NCBI GenBank assembly: GCA_016713245.1
Contig: JADJPM010000004.1
Span: forward strand, 2,108,001 to 2,172,000
DNA from: Verrucomicrobiaceae bacterium
GTDB lineage: Bacteria > Verrucomicrobiota > Verrucomicrobiia > Verrucomicrobiales > Verrucomicrobiaceae
DNA: 64,000 nucleotides
Reading direction: 5' to 3'
The notes below the pieces were generated by a model. It made no database searches and had not been told where the DNA came from. It saw only the letters and a program-made list of their open reading frames with translations. Below, in pieces: positions 1 to 8,827 of this stretch (its first letter is position 1; each line of letters opens with the position of its first letter). The position numbers were made by a program, and so were the translations under genes.

Positions 1-272
1 ACCTGCACCGGGCTGTGCAGCAGCGTGAGCCAGATCTCACGGTCCATGTCGTCGTCATTAGCATGCACATCGAGTCCACGCTGCCGAGCGAGATTCAGCG
101 TGTCAAAATCGGGCATCCAACTGCGGGCTTCATTCGTCAGGCTCAGCCGCGTGAAGCCATCGGCCATGGGCTGCAGGTCGATGAAGTCAGTCAAACCGAG
201 CCGGTTCCAATTCATCCGAAGGCCAAGCAGGCTCTCAGCAGGCTCGAGGATGCGCACGCCTGTCTCCATCAT
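1..272 (-). CDS. Partial hypothetical protein, runs off the window
   Basis: The reverse strand is open from two adjacent ATG codons (at 272 and 269) to the window edge, giving about 90 residues with no stop. The peptide starts MMETGVRILEPAES and continues with ordinary polar and hydrophobic composition and G/C-rich third positions, which suggests a real gene. It lies 84 bases downstream of the short cyanophycin synthetase on the same strand, so the two may be cotranscribed. I do not recognise the family. No strong ribosome binding site precedes the ATG pair, so the start is uncertain. Confidence 0.45.
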   Translation of the reverse strand, partial: MMETGVRILEPAESLLGLRMNWNRLGLTDFIDLQPMADGFTRLSLTNEARSWMPDFDTLNLARQRGLDVHANDDDMDREIWLTLLHSPVQ

Positions 273-355
273 GCAGCGGCTTTGGGAATGATTTCAAAAT
301 TTCTCACACGGGGCTAACGCCTCGCTTACCGGCTATGTTTCTCCTCTGTCACAAT

Positions 356-2506
356 TCACGCGAAAGAAGACAAGCCCTGCACGATGGCCTCATCAGGCAC
401 GCCATGGGTCCAAGCCGCCGCCACGGAGGCTAGAATGGTCTCCAGATGCGGCACGAAATGCCCCTCATGCGGTAGCGCCACGGACACCAGCGAGCACAAA
501 CATCTCTCCTCACCGCCTTCCGCCAGCCAGATAGCCGCCTCGCGCAGAAAGACGGCTCGCCCGCCTGATTCGCGATGTTTGAGGATCAGTTCACTCCTAG
601 TATCTCGACTGAAAAATACGACGCTGCCTTTGCAATACTCCGCCATGCCAGCCACGAGCGGATCATCGGCATTTAGCACGGCAGTGCCACCGGGTAGCAC
701 CACATCCACGACGCAGCGTTTCACCTTCGTCATCTGCTCCAGCGTGTCGATGTAGCCAAGCCCGAGGTGATCCGAACCGACATTCAGAACCACACCCGTT
801 TGGCAGCGATCATAGCCCACGCCTTCGAGGATGATGGATTCGGCGCTTGTTTCGCAGATGGCGATTTCCGTCCACGGATGGAGCAGAACGCCCTGCGTGC
901 CAAAAAGGCGGTCACCTTGCTTTGAAGCGGCTTTTCGCTCACCAAACTGCAAAGCATCGCTGTGACTGGTGCTGATGAATTTGCCTGTAGAGGCTAGCAG
1001 ATGAGCCAGAAGCTTCACCGTGGTCGTTTTGCCATGCGTGCCAGTCACGCCGATGACAGGGATGCGGCCATCGCCCTCGGGGAAGAGCATGTTCACGATG
1101 GCTTCACCTACCGGACGCACTTTGCCGATGGCCGGCTTCAGGTGCATGAGCAGGCCTGGGCTGGCATTGATCTCCACGATGGCACCACCCTGAGCTTCGA
1201 GCGGCTTGGAAATATCTTCGCAAACCACATCCACACCGCAGATGTCGAGGCCGGCCACCTTTGCAGCGGTGATGACGTGGTCTCGCACGCTGGGATGCAC
1301 CTCGTCGGTGATGTCGATGGCCCAGTTCGCAAAGCGGGCCACCATCACGCGTTCGCCATCGAGCGGGATGGATTCAGGCGGATGACCTTGGTTTTGCAGA
1401 TCGGCGAGGATCACCGGGTCCCAGGTCACCGTGTTGATCTTATCCCAAGGGCAGGTTTCGAGTTCGCCGCGTCGTGGATCGGAGTTCAACTGATCTTCGA
1501 TGAGCTGCACGACCGTGCTTTTCCCATCGCCGACGACGATAGCGGGATCTCCACGGCTGGCGGCGATCATGTCACTACCCACGACGAGCAGCCGATGATC
1601 GACACCGGGGATGAATTTCTCCACCATGACACCACTGCCTTCGTTCAACGCCTGCTCGTAGGCCTCCGCCACCTGTTCCTGTGTGGTGAGATCAATGAAC
1701 ACGCCGCGTCCGTGGTTCGCATCTGTCGGCTTTACCACGATGGGCAGTCCAATGTCCTGAGCTGCTGCCCAGGCCTCGTCCGCATTGCCCACCGTCTGGC
1801 CTTCCGGCACGGGCACACCGGCCTGTTTCAAAAACGTGCGAGTGAGATCCTTGTCCTGTGCGATGTATTCCGCGATGGCACCCGTGCGATCCGTCTCCGC
1901 CGTCCAGATGCGGCGCTGTTTGGCCCCCTGGCCAAGCTGGATGAGGCTGCGCCCCTCCTGAAGCCTGCGCCACGGAATGCCGCGCTCCTTGGCCGCATCG
2001 ACGATGGCCTTCGTGCTAGGTCCGAGTGCATTGCGATCCACCACGTCTTGAAGGCGCTTTACCTCGGCTGCGACATCGAAGCTGCCACCTGTGTAAGCTG
2101 CGAGTAGCAGTTCACGAGCCGTGCGCAGGCACTCCTGCACGACCACCTCGTCATCAAAACGGACGATCACCTTATAGAGACCTTCCACGCAGGTTTCGCG
2201 GGCTTTGCCAAAGCCTAGCGGATGTCCGGCCATGGTCTGAAGCTCCAGCGTGACATGCTCCAGGATATGCGCTGGATAGGTTCCACGGTCGAGACGTTGA
2301 AAAAAGCCGCCACGCTCGCCCACGCTGCACCGATGCTCGATCATGCCCGGCAGCCACGACTTGAGCCGCTCGTTGAAGCCGGGCACCTCGTCCGACCCAG
2401 TGTCCTTCAGACTGCCGAGATCGACCCACGCCTCCATCACCGGGTAGTTTGCCCAGATGTTGGGGCCGCGGAGGATATGGATTTCACGAATGTCGAGGTC
2501 AGGCAT
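356..2506 (-). CDS. cphA: Cyanophycin synthetase-like protein lacking the C-terminal Mur ligase domain
   Basis: Cyanophycin synthetase polymerises aspartate and arginine into the storage polymer cyanophycin in the cytoplasm, using one ATP site per amino acid. The 716 residues show the N-terminal CphA region (1-160), an ATP-grasp domain with VVKPTDANHGRGV at 257-269 and EINASPG at 445-451, and a Mur-ligase-like centre with the P-loop GTHGKTTT at 489-496. Classical CphA is about 870-900 residues; this one ends right after the Mur centre at GLSSFA, so the C-terminal Mur lobe, expected to help bind the second substrate, is missing. The bases after the stop encode no such domain in any frame. It lies 57 bases behind the spermidine synthase-like gene and is probably in its operon. 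It could be a shortened enzyme of altered specificity (compare CphA2) or a decayed CphA. Confidence 0.85.
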   Translation of the reverse strand: MPDLDIREIHILRGPNIWANYPVMEAWVDLGSLKDTGSDEVPGFNERLKSWLPGMIEHRCSVGERGGFFQRLDRGTYPAHILEHVTLELQTMAGHPLGFGKARETCVEGLYKVIVRFDDEVVVQECLRTARELLLAAYTGGSFDVAAEVKRLQDVVDRNALGPSTKAIVDAAKERGIPWRRLQEGRSLIQLGQGAKQRRIWTAETDRTGAIAEYIAQDKDLTRTFLKQAGVPVPEGQTVGNADEAWAAAQDIGLPIVVKPTDANHGRGVFIDLTTQEQVAEAYEQALNEGSGVMVEKFIPGVDHRLLVVGSDMIAASRGDPAIVVGDGKSTVVQLIEDQLNSDPRRGELETCPWDKINTVTWDPVILADLQNQGHPPESIPLDGERVMVARFANWAIDITDEVHPSVRDHVITAAKVAGLDICGVDVVCEDISKPLEAQGGAIVEINASPGLLMHLKPAIGKVRPVGEAIVNMLFPEGDGRIPVIGVTGTHGKTTTVKLLAHLLASTGKFISTSHSDALQFGERKAASKQGDRLFGTQGVLLHPWTEIAICETSAESIILEGVGYDRCQTGVVLNVGSDHLGLGYIDTLEQMTKVKRCVVDVVLPGGTAVLNADDPLVAGMAEYCKGSVVFFSRDTRSELILKHRESGGRAVFLREAAIWLAEGGEERCLCSLVSVALPHEGHFVPHLETILASVAAAWTHGVPDEAIVQGLSSFA

Positions 2507-2563
2507 GCGGCGCGGAGGTTACGAAAGGCAATGCGCCCGGCAAGTGGCGTCCGCGAGCTGGGC

Positions 2564-4615
2564 TCACTCTTCGCGTGTGATGAGGATGTCGAAGAGGTTA
2601 TGGTGATGATCTGTCCACAAGGGTGGGTTTTCGATGCGCACAGCCCATGGCGGCTCGGAGGCCTTTTGCGCACGGATGAAGGCCTCATCGCTGGAGATGA
2701 GCACATAATCGGTGGGGTAGAGATAAACGTCTTCTGTGGGAATATGGGCGATTCGGACGTGGTGGAGGCCGAGCTCATCCGCGATCCGGCCGAGCACTGG
2801 TGCGAGGTTTACCGCACGGTTGGTGACGTTTGCCACAATGACGCCGTTAGGCTTCAAATGGGTGAGATACATGCGGAATGCCTCAATGGTGAGCAGATGC
2901 ATGGGCACGGAATCTCCGCTGAAGGCATCGAGCATGAGCAGATCGTAGTTTTGAGGCGGCTCGTGCTTCAGTGTCAGCCGTGCATCACCGAGGGCGATCT
3001 CATACTTGCCGCCACGGGCCTGGAGATCGGAGACGAAGGTAAACCACTTGAGCGCGAGTTTTTCTGCCGCTGGATTGAGTTCGTAGAAGCGGAAGGTCTG
3101 CCCCTTTTCACCGTAAGCAGCCACACAGCCCGCGCCCATGCCAACCACACCCACACGCGCATCCGGCTGCGCCATCGCATGCCGCAAGGCGATGCCAGAG
3201 CCAGCCTCCGGCGCGTAGTAGGAGAGCTGATCCCGGCGGTGCCCCTCACGCATGTCCTGCCTTCCGTGGCGGATGGTGCCGCTGATGAAGGAGCGCACGA
3301 TCTCGTGCGATTCTTCGTCTTCATGCTCAGCCACGGAGAGCAGGCCGTAAAAGTCACGGTGACGCACTAATCGCTCGCCGTAATTCATCTCCCAATGAAC
3401 GAGGACCCCACAGAGGGCGAGGCAGGTGATGATCCATGCCACGCGGACCACGCCGCGCAGGTTCAGCGCTCGCAGGATGACCCACGAGACCATCACAAAG
3501 CCAAGCACCAAGGAAAGCGGCCATTCAAAGAAGGTATTGAAGATCAGCGGGGCCACCAGACTCACCGTCAGGCCGCCCACCGCTCCTCCGGCGGACATGT
3601 GCAAATAGTAGGAGGTGAGATGTCGTGTGCCGGGTTTCAGTCGCGCCAACTCCCCATGGCAGACCATGCAGATGCCAAACATGGCTCCGAGAAGCACCAC
3701 CAACTCGGTGACAAAGGCCACGCTGATTTCGTCCACATTGTAGATAGCGGACGTGAGCAGGATGAGCACCAACGTGGCAGCAGCCCAGGCCGTGCGTAGA
3801 TACCACCGCGGGTGATCGAAGCAGATGATGAAGGACACCAAGTAGAGACTCAGCGGAGCGATCCAGAGGAAGGGAATGACCGCCACGTTTTGGCAGAGGT
3901 GATTCGTGGTGGCGAGCAGCATCACGGAGGCAAAGGCAGGCATCAGCAGCCACAACGCACGGCGTCTCCACGTTGGCTGGCCTTCATGAGTAGCAGCCAG
4001 CGGATGCGCATCTCCTTCCGGCGTGATGACCTCCGGCCGCACGCGGTTGGACCAGGCGCAGACACCCATGAGCAGCGCAAACAAGACAAAAGTCCATGAC
4101 CAGATGCGTGTCTGCTCCTGATCGGTCCATCGCGTCTCGATGAGCACAGGGTAGGTGAGCAGGGCAGCCAGTGAACCAATGTTCGAGAGTGAGTAAAGGC
4201 GCCACGGGCTGCGGTTTGGGAACTGATGAGAAAACCACACCTGCAAAAGCGGACTGGTGGCCGCGAGCACGAGGTAGGGAAGGCCCACGGTGCGCAGCAG
4301 GAGCCAAAGGATGCGTGCCACGGGTTCCTCGTTTCCGGAGGGTTGCAAAGCAGCATCAGGCTCGATGGGAAGGCAAAGAGCTGCTAACAGCAGGGTGAAT
4401 CCATGCACCAGCGCCTGGGTGCGTGGCCGTTTTGAGGCGAGGAAATGAGCGTAACCGTAGCCGCCAAACAGCAGTACTTGAAAGAAGAGCATGCACGTTG
4501 TCCAGACTCCTGGGCTGCCACCAAACCATGGTAGGATGAACTTGCTGATGACGGGCTGTACTTGGAAGAGAAGAAAGGCACCAAGGAGGCTGACGAGGCA
4601 AAAGATGAGATTCAT
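2564..4615 (-). CDS. Membrane protein fused to a spermidine synthase-like domain
   Basis: The first 400 or so residues of 683 are a chain of hydrophobic segments, beginning NLIFCLVSLLGAFLLF, as in the fused MFS/spermidine synthase proteins of many bacteria. The C-terminal third carries a Rossmann-type SAM-binding fold, with VVGMGAGCVAAYG near residue 491, a following FYELNP acidic strand end, and LLMLDAFSGDSVPMHLLT, the signature of the aminopropyltransferase family. Family knowledge suggests a polyamine synthase or exporter-like role, but fused members are poorly characterised and the substrate cannot be read from sequence. The start at 4615 begins the first membrane helix. The downstream gene on the same strand is the cyanophycin synthetase homologue, which may hint at a link to arginine or polyamine nitrogen. 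Confidence 0.85.
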   Translation of the reverse strand: MNLIFCLVSLLGAFLLFQVQPVISKFILPWFGGSPGVWTTCMLFFQVLLFGGYGYAHFLASKRPRTQALVHGFTLLLAALCLPIEPDAALQPSGNEEPVARILWLLLRTVGLPYLVLAATSPLLQVWFSHQFPNRSPWRLYSLSNIGSLAALLTYPVLIETRWTDQEQTRIWSWTFVLFALLMGVCAWSNRVRPEVITPEGDAHPLAATHEGQPTWRRRALWLLMPAFASVMLLATTNHLCQNVAVIPFLWIAPLSLYLVSFIICFDHPRWYLRTAWAAATLVLILLTSAIYNVDEISVAFVTELVVLLGAMFGICMVCHGELARLKPGTRHLTSYYLHMSAGGAVGGLTVSLVAPLIFNTFFEWPLSLVLGFVMVSWVILRALNLRGVVRVAWIITCLALCGVLVHWEMNYGERLVRHRDFYGLLSVAEHEDEESHEIVRSFISGTIRHGRQDMREGHRRDQLSYYAPEAGSGIALRHAMAQPDARVGVVGMGAGCVAAYGEKGQTFRFYELNPAAEKLALKWFTFVSDLQARGGKYEIALGDARLTLKHEPPQNYDLLMLDAFSGDSVPMHLLTIEAFRMYLTHLKPNGVIVANVTNRAVNLAPVLGRIADELGLHHVRIAHIPTEDVYLYPTDYVLISSDEAFIRAQKASEPPWAVRIENPPLWTDHHHNLFDILITREE

Positions 4616-4723
4616 GGAAACGCGAGACGCGCTTCAACGAGGGCGGAGCACCGATCAATCTCAAAATAGGTAGGCTGAGGCACCAAAACCTTCTTTTTCA
4701 TCTACGCCGTGGCTCCGAGCGGC

Positions 4724-5326
4724 TCACGATGCCGCCGCATTCACATGCGCTAAAAACGGCTCCCAATCGCGGATTTTGTGCGTGTTGCGGATGAGATGGG
4801 TCATCGGCAGCTCAGGAGGCACCGTGGGACGGCGCATGAGCTTGAGCCCGGCTTCCTCAGGTAGCTTGTTGCCTTTACGGCTGTTCACACGGCGATCCGC
4901 CAGCACGCAGTTTTCCCAGTTCGTGCCTCCGCCACGGGAGATGGGCACGATGTGATCGATGTTCCCTTCGTGCGGGCGGAGCTTGCGGCCGGTGTATTGG
5001 CACACACCGCCATCACGCTCCCAAATGGCCTTGGCGCAGAATTTTGGGCGACGCTTGGGCACCTTGTCATAACGGGCCAGGACGAGCACGGAAGGCACTC
5101 GAATCGCTCGGCTGACGGTGCCGATGGAGGAGTCCTGCTCGCGGACGGGGAGCTTGATCCATTCATCCCAAGTCACGGGCCGCATATCGCCTCCAGGATC
5201 GATATCGAGGGCGGTGGCATTGCCAGCGGCGATCATGCTGAAGGCCTCAATGGGGGTCTTCACGTCGATGGCCTGCCAATGCCGGTTCAAGACTAGCACG
5301 TTGCTTTTCGTCAACACTTCATTCAT
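4724..5326 (-). CDS. HNH endonuclease family protein
   Basis: This 200-residue protein has the HNH arrangement WERDGGVCQYTG, then NIDHIVPISRGG near residue 124, then NWENCV. The second cysteine of a CxxC zinc knuckle is replaced by threonine (CQYT), as happens in many bacterial HNH proteins of this size. The N-terminal half (VLNRHWQAIDVKTPIEAF) matches the conserved lead of the stand-alone HNH family common in Bacteroidota and Verrucomicrobiota, whose function is unknown. I chose the ATG at 5326 because that conserved lead begins just after it; the frame stays open another 74 codons upstream, but that extension has odd composition. It is likely a single-gene unit, with the Gfo/Idh/MocA terminator lying upstream. 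Confidence 0.9.
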   Translation of the reverse strand: MNEVLTKSNVLVLNRHWQAIDVKTPIEAFSMIAAGNATALDIDPGGDMRPVTWDEWIKLPVREQDSSIGTVSRAIRVPSVLVLARYDKVPKRRPKFCAKAIWERDGGVCQYTGRKLRPHEGNIDHIVPISRGGGTNWENCVLADRRVNSRKGNKLPEEAGLKLMRRPTVPPELPMTHLIRNTHKIRDWEPFLAHVNAAAS

Positions 5327-5456
5327 GCGCTTTGCTCCAGGGTTGGAATTTCGGCGCGGGAAACACAGGCAGAGGCATGTGTTTCGCAGCGTTGGACGGG
5401 CATGCTGGCGAAAGTTCCTGATTTGCCAAGCGGCATTTCGTGCCGCTTTTGAAAAC

Positions 5457-5488
5457 AAAAAAGCGGGAGCCCCTTTCGAGGCTCCCGC
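5457..5488 (-). terminator. Rho-independent terminator after the Gfo/Idh/MocA gene
   Basis: Read on the reverse strand, a perfect 9-bp stem (GCGGGAGCC and GGCTCCCGC, 5463-5488) with a short loop is followed directly by six T (5457-5462). It begins 20 bases beyond the stop of the oxidoreductase gene. Confidence 0.85.
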
Positions 5489-5508
5489 GGGATGATGTTC
5501 AGGCTCGC

Positions 5509-6840
5509 TTAGACCTTCCACTCGCCGCGATACTCGCGGGTGAGCCATTTCGGATCACCGCCGCTCACGAAGGTGTGCTCGGCGGGGTTCCACTTGAGGT
5601 TGGCTCCATGCCAGTAGCCGAAGTTCATGAGGTGGCAGGCGATGGCGCTACTAGCGCCGGTGCTGGCAGGGCAGATCGGATCTTTGCGGCTCTTCACGCA
5701 GGCGATGAAGTCGGCGATCTGATCCTTGCTCTCATAGAGCGAGACCTTCTTGTCCTTGAGGAACTCACGCTCGGCGAGGGTGTATTCACGCTCGACGGAG
5801 GTGCCAGCGCTCTGGTCCTTGCCGTGGAAGGCGTGGATCTCTTTGCCGCCGAGGCTAAGGGCGAATTTACCCCGTCCGACATTCACTTCACCTTCGGTGC
5901 CGTGGAAGGTGCAGCCGTGGCTGCCTTCTGCGTGCGTGAGCACCGCACCGCTGGCGTAGATGAGCTGGCAGCCACGCTTGGCGTTTTCGTAATCAGCAGG
6001 CGCTTTGACCTCTACCGGGCCGTTGCCATCCTCGCCGAGGCCCCATTGGGCGATGTCGATGTGATGAGCACCCCAGTCGGTGATCATGCCGCCGCCGAAT
6101 TCGCGGGTCTTGCGCCAGCTGGGGAAGACCTTGCTCTCGCCGATGGGGCAGAGCTCGTGGTTGAAAGGCACGAGCGGAGCGGGGCCGCACCACATGTCCC
6201 AGTCGAGGCCCTCGGGCTTCGGCTCTTCAGGATAGGCATTCGGTTTGGCGGGATCGCCGATGGAAATGGTGATGCGCTCGACCTTGCCGATCACGCCGTT
6301 GCGCACCAGCTCGGAGGCGATGCGGAATTCCTTGCTGGAGCGCTGCATGGAGCCGGTTTGGAGCACGCGGTTGTGCTTCTTGACGGTTTCGACCACGGAG
6401 ACGGCTTCGTGGATGTTGTGCGTGAGTGGCTTCTCGCAATACACGTCCTTGCCGTGGCTGAGGGCGCTATTCGTGATGATGGCGTGCCAGTGGTCCGGCG
6501 TAGCGATGCACACGGCGTCGATGTCCGAACGCTCGGTGATCTGGCGGAAGTCGCCGGTGGTCTCGCAGGGCTTGCCGGTGCCACCGTTCTTGGCGTAGTG
6601 CTCGTCCACGCGCTTCTTGTAAAGGTCACGGCGCACGCTGTACACGTCGCAGACGGCCACGACTTCGACTTCAGGATACTGGAGGAATTTGCCGATGAGG
6701 CCGCCCATCTGCTTGCCGAGGCCGATGAAGCCCATGCGGATCTTGCCATTGGGGGACTGCGACCAGGCACGGGACGGGAGAATGAAGGGCGCGGCCACGG
6801 AGGCGGCGGCGGATTGGATGAAGTGACGACGGTTGTTCAT
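5509..6840 (-). CDS. Gfo/Idh/MocA family oxidoreductase with twin-arginine-like leader
   Basis: The predicted 443-residue protein begins MNNRRHFIQSAAASVAAP, an arginine-pair leader followed by a hydrophobic stretch, so export by the Tat system is likely. The mature part opens with the NAD(P)-binding GFIGLGKQMGG, followed by CDVYSVRRD and the family motif CEKPLTHN, in which the lysine is expected to be catalytic. This family oxidises sugars or sugar derivatives; the substrate here is unknown. In Verrucomicrobiota such secreted members are numerous and often linked to polysaccharide breakdown, but no neighbouring hydrolase supports that here. The ATG at 6840 starts the leader directly; a longer frame to 7017 runs into the divergent lipoprotein gene and is not credible. 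A terminator follows the stop. Confidence 0.92.
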   Translation of the reverse strand: MNNRRHFIQSAAASVAAPFILPSRAWSQSPNGKIRMGFIGLGKQMGGLIGKFLQYPEVEVVAVCDVYSVRRDLYKKRVDEHYAKNGGTGKPCETTGDFRQITERSDIDAVCIATPDHWHAIITNSALSHGKDVYCEKPLTHNIHEAVSVVETVKKHNRVLQTGSMQRSSKEFRIASELVRNGVIGKVERITISIGDPAKPNAYPEEPKPEGLDWDMWCGPAPLVPFNHELCPIGESKVFPSWRKTREFGGGMITDWGAHHIDIAQWGLGEDGNGPVEVKAPADYENAKRGCQLIYASGAVLTHAEGSHGCTFHGTEGEVNVGRGKFALSLGGKEIHAFHGKDQSAGTSVEREYTLAEREFLKDKKVSLYESKDQIADFIACVKSRKDPICPASTGASSAIACHLMNFGYWHGANLKWNPAEHTFVSGGDPKWLTREYRGEWKV

Positions 6841-6934
6841 GTTTTGAAGACTGGGGGTGCCAGAGTGGCGGGCATTTACGGGGCTGGCAAAGGCTTCCTT
6901 GCGCGGGAATGGCCTCGCCGATACGATGTGGCGC

Positions 6935-7534
6935 ATGAAATACCTTCCCGTGCTCGCCGCCACCGCCGCCACCGCCGCTCTGCTGTCCAGTTGCATCGAT
7001 CCGTACATGAACAACATGGGCTGTGACCCGTATGTCGATACCTACGGCCAGCAACACCGCGCAGACATGCGGGAGCAGGGCCGCCAGATGAACCAGATGG
7101 CCTTTGAACGCGGCTGGCAGGACGGCCAGATGGATGCCCAAAATCGCCAAAGCCAGAACTACAACCGTCATCGCGGTGCTCGCTTTGATCCGAACACGGA
7201 GATGGCGTACCGCGATGGTTACGGTCAGGGCTTTACCAGCATCAGCAGCAGCCTGAACAATCTTAACCAGCGTCCACCAGCCTATCCGCCGCAAGGCGGC
7301 GGCTTCCAGCAGCCTCCTCCCGCCCCGGTGGAAAACGACGCCGCGTATCAGCAAGGCTACGAATACGGCCTGCGTGACCGCGTCGGCGGTCGTGTGGCCG
7401 ATCCGGCCGCCCATGTGGGCCGCTACGATCCGCGGAAACGCACCAATTTCGACCGCGGCTACTACGAAGGCTACAACTCACGCTCCTCCATGAACGCTCC
7501 GCCCGCGAATGGCGGTCGCCTTTGGAATCTGTGA
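6935..7534 (+). CDS. Lipoprotein with Gly-Tyr-rich repeats
   Basis: The 199-residue product begins MKYLPVLAATAATAALLSSC, a signal peptide with a lipobox ending in the acylated cysteine, so it should be anchored in a membrane facing the periplasm. The mature region repeats a loose unit of the type RGWQDGQ, RDGYGQG, QQGYEYG, RGYYEGY, spaced about 40-60 residues apart, with proline- and glutamine-rich linkers. I do not recognise the family; the repeats suggest an extended surface or envelope protein. Its start is 94 bases from that of the divergent oxidoreductase gene, and its stop lies four bases from the stop of the convergent gene at 7539. Confidence 0.78.
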   Translation: MKYLPVLAATAATAALLSSCIDPYMNNMGCDPYVDTYGQQHRADMREQGRQMNQMAFERGWQDGQMDAQNRQSQNYNRHRGARFDPNTEMAYRDGYGQGFTSISSSLNNLNQRPPAYPPQGGGFQQPPPAPVENDAAYQQGYEYGLRDRVGGRVADPAAHVGRYDPRKRTNFDRGYYEGYNSRSSMNAPPANGGRLWNL

Positions 7535-7538
7535 GGCC

Positions 7539-8717
7539 TCACACCGTCACCCAGGTCTTCGCTTGGCTGCTTTGCAGGATGGCCTCGCACAGCTTCACCT
7601 CGTGGTGACCATCCACAGCGGTGGCAAAGAGCGGCTCGGTCTTCTTCCCGCTGGCAATGTGCTCATACACGGCGCGGTAGTGCATCTTGTGCGCATCATT
7701 GAAACCTTCGGGATGGCCGCCGGGATAGTCCGTGAAGTTCAGCACGTCCTCGTGAAAGCCGGGCGTGCCGCGTTGCAGGATCTGGTTTGGTTCATCGCGA
7801 CGGCCCACGAGGATTTCGTTCGGCTGCTGGAGGTCCCAGCGCACGCTGCCCTTCGTGCCATAGATGCCAAAGCTCAGGCTGCACTTCCAGCCCGCCGCCA
7901 CCTGCGAGATGCTGGCGTTCGCATGCACGCCGCTGGCATGGCCGTGAGCCGCTTTGCCAAACTTCAAAAGCACGCTGCCGAAGTCCTCCGTATCCACTTT
8001 GTAGTCGATCATGTTTTTTGGGTCCACCTTCGCAAAAGTCTGCACCTCGCCTTTCGGGCGCTTGCGGGTCTTGTGAAAGGTTTCCACATGCGCGAAGACG
8101 CTCTTGGCCTTGGCTCCTAGCACAAAGCTCACCGCATCAATCCAGTGCGTGCCGATGTCTCCCACGGCGCGGAGTTTTCCGCCCTCGCTGGCCTGGATGC
8201 GCCAGTTGTAGTCCGTCTCATGCAGCAGCCAGTCCTGGAAGAAATGGCCCTGCACATGAATGATCTGGCCTAGATCGCCCCGCGCCACCATCGCCCGCAT
8301 TTGAAGGATGGCCGGGAAGAAGCGGCACATGTAGTTCACCGCAAAGACGGGCCCTTTTTTGCCTCCTTTTTTCACCGCCTCGACCACGAGCGCCGTCTCC
8401 TTCGCCGTCATCCCGAGCGGCTTTTCGCAAATGACATGCTTTCCCATCTCCAGCGCACTCAGGCATTGCTCCACATGCACCTTGTTGGGCGAGGTGATGT
8501 GGACCACGTCGATGTTCGGGCTGGCATACATCGCCTCGTGGTCGTAGTCGCCATACACCTCCGGGATGCCCCACAGCTCGCCGACCTGCCGGGCGCTCTT
8601 GCTGGAGCCGCAGATGCCGTTCACAGGAATACCGAGGCGTTTCAGAGCCTCGATGTGTACCGGCCCGATGAAGCCAGTGCCGATGATGCCAGCGCGGAGA
8701 TGATGAAGGGGAGTCAT
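7539..8717 (-). CDS. Gfo/Idh/MocA family oxidoreductase, cytoplasmic type
   Basis: The 392-residue protein starts with the dinucleotide-binding fold directly (RAGIIGTGFIGPVHIEAL) and has no leader, unlike the other three family members in the window. The family motif is ICEKPLGM. Beyond the Rossmann domain it carries the GFO_IDH_MocA C-terminal sheet domain, including IGTHWIDAV with the conserved histidine. Family members act on sugars, inositols or glucosides; the exact substrate is not readable. The ATG at 8717 was chosen because the nucleotide-binding strand follows after only eight residues; the frame remains open upstream without a credible start. Confidence 0.9.
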   Translation of the reverse strand: MTPLHHLRAGIIGTGFIGPVHIEALKRLGIPVNGICGSSKSARQVGELWGIPEVYGDYDHEAMYASPNIDVVHITSPNKVHVEQCLSALEMGKHVICEKPLGMTAKETALVVEAVKKGGKKGPVFAVNYMCRFFPAILQMRAMVARGDLGQIIHVQGHFFQDWLLHETDYNWRIQASEGGKLRAVGDIGTHWIDAVSFVLGAKAKSVFAHVETFHKTRKRPKGEVQTFAKVDPKNMIDYKVDTEDFGSVLLKFGKAAHGHASGVHANASISQVAAGWKCSLSFGIYGTKGSVRWDLQQPNEILVGRRDEPNQILQRGTPGFHEDVLNFTDYPGGHPEGFNDAHKMHYRAVYEHIASGKKTEPLFATAVDGHHEVKLCEAILQSSQAKTWVTV

Positions 8718-8827
8718 AAAATGAAAAGGATGCCGCGAGTATGCCCCACCTTCCTCATTCGTCATTCTGCTTTCGTCATTCCTTCGCGATGGCTTGCACG
8801 CCCTCTCATTCCCCGCTAAACCCACGC

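Noticed and set aside
1001..2107. Long open frame on the forward strand across the cyanophycin synthetase gene
   Set aside because: It mirrors the real gene on the opposite strand, and its peptide is histidine- and glycine-rich without motifs. Such mirrors are common in G/C-rich DNA.
5440..7026. 528-residue forward frame across the first secreted oxidoreductase gene
   Set aside because: The composition is dominated by Ala, Gly, Val and Asp with no fold signature, while the reverse strand encodes a clear Gfo/Idh/MocA protein.
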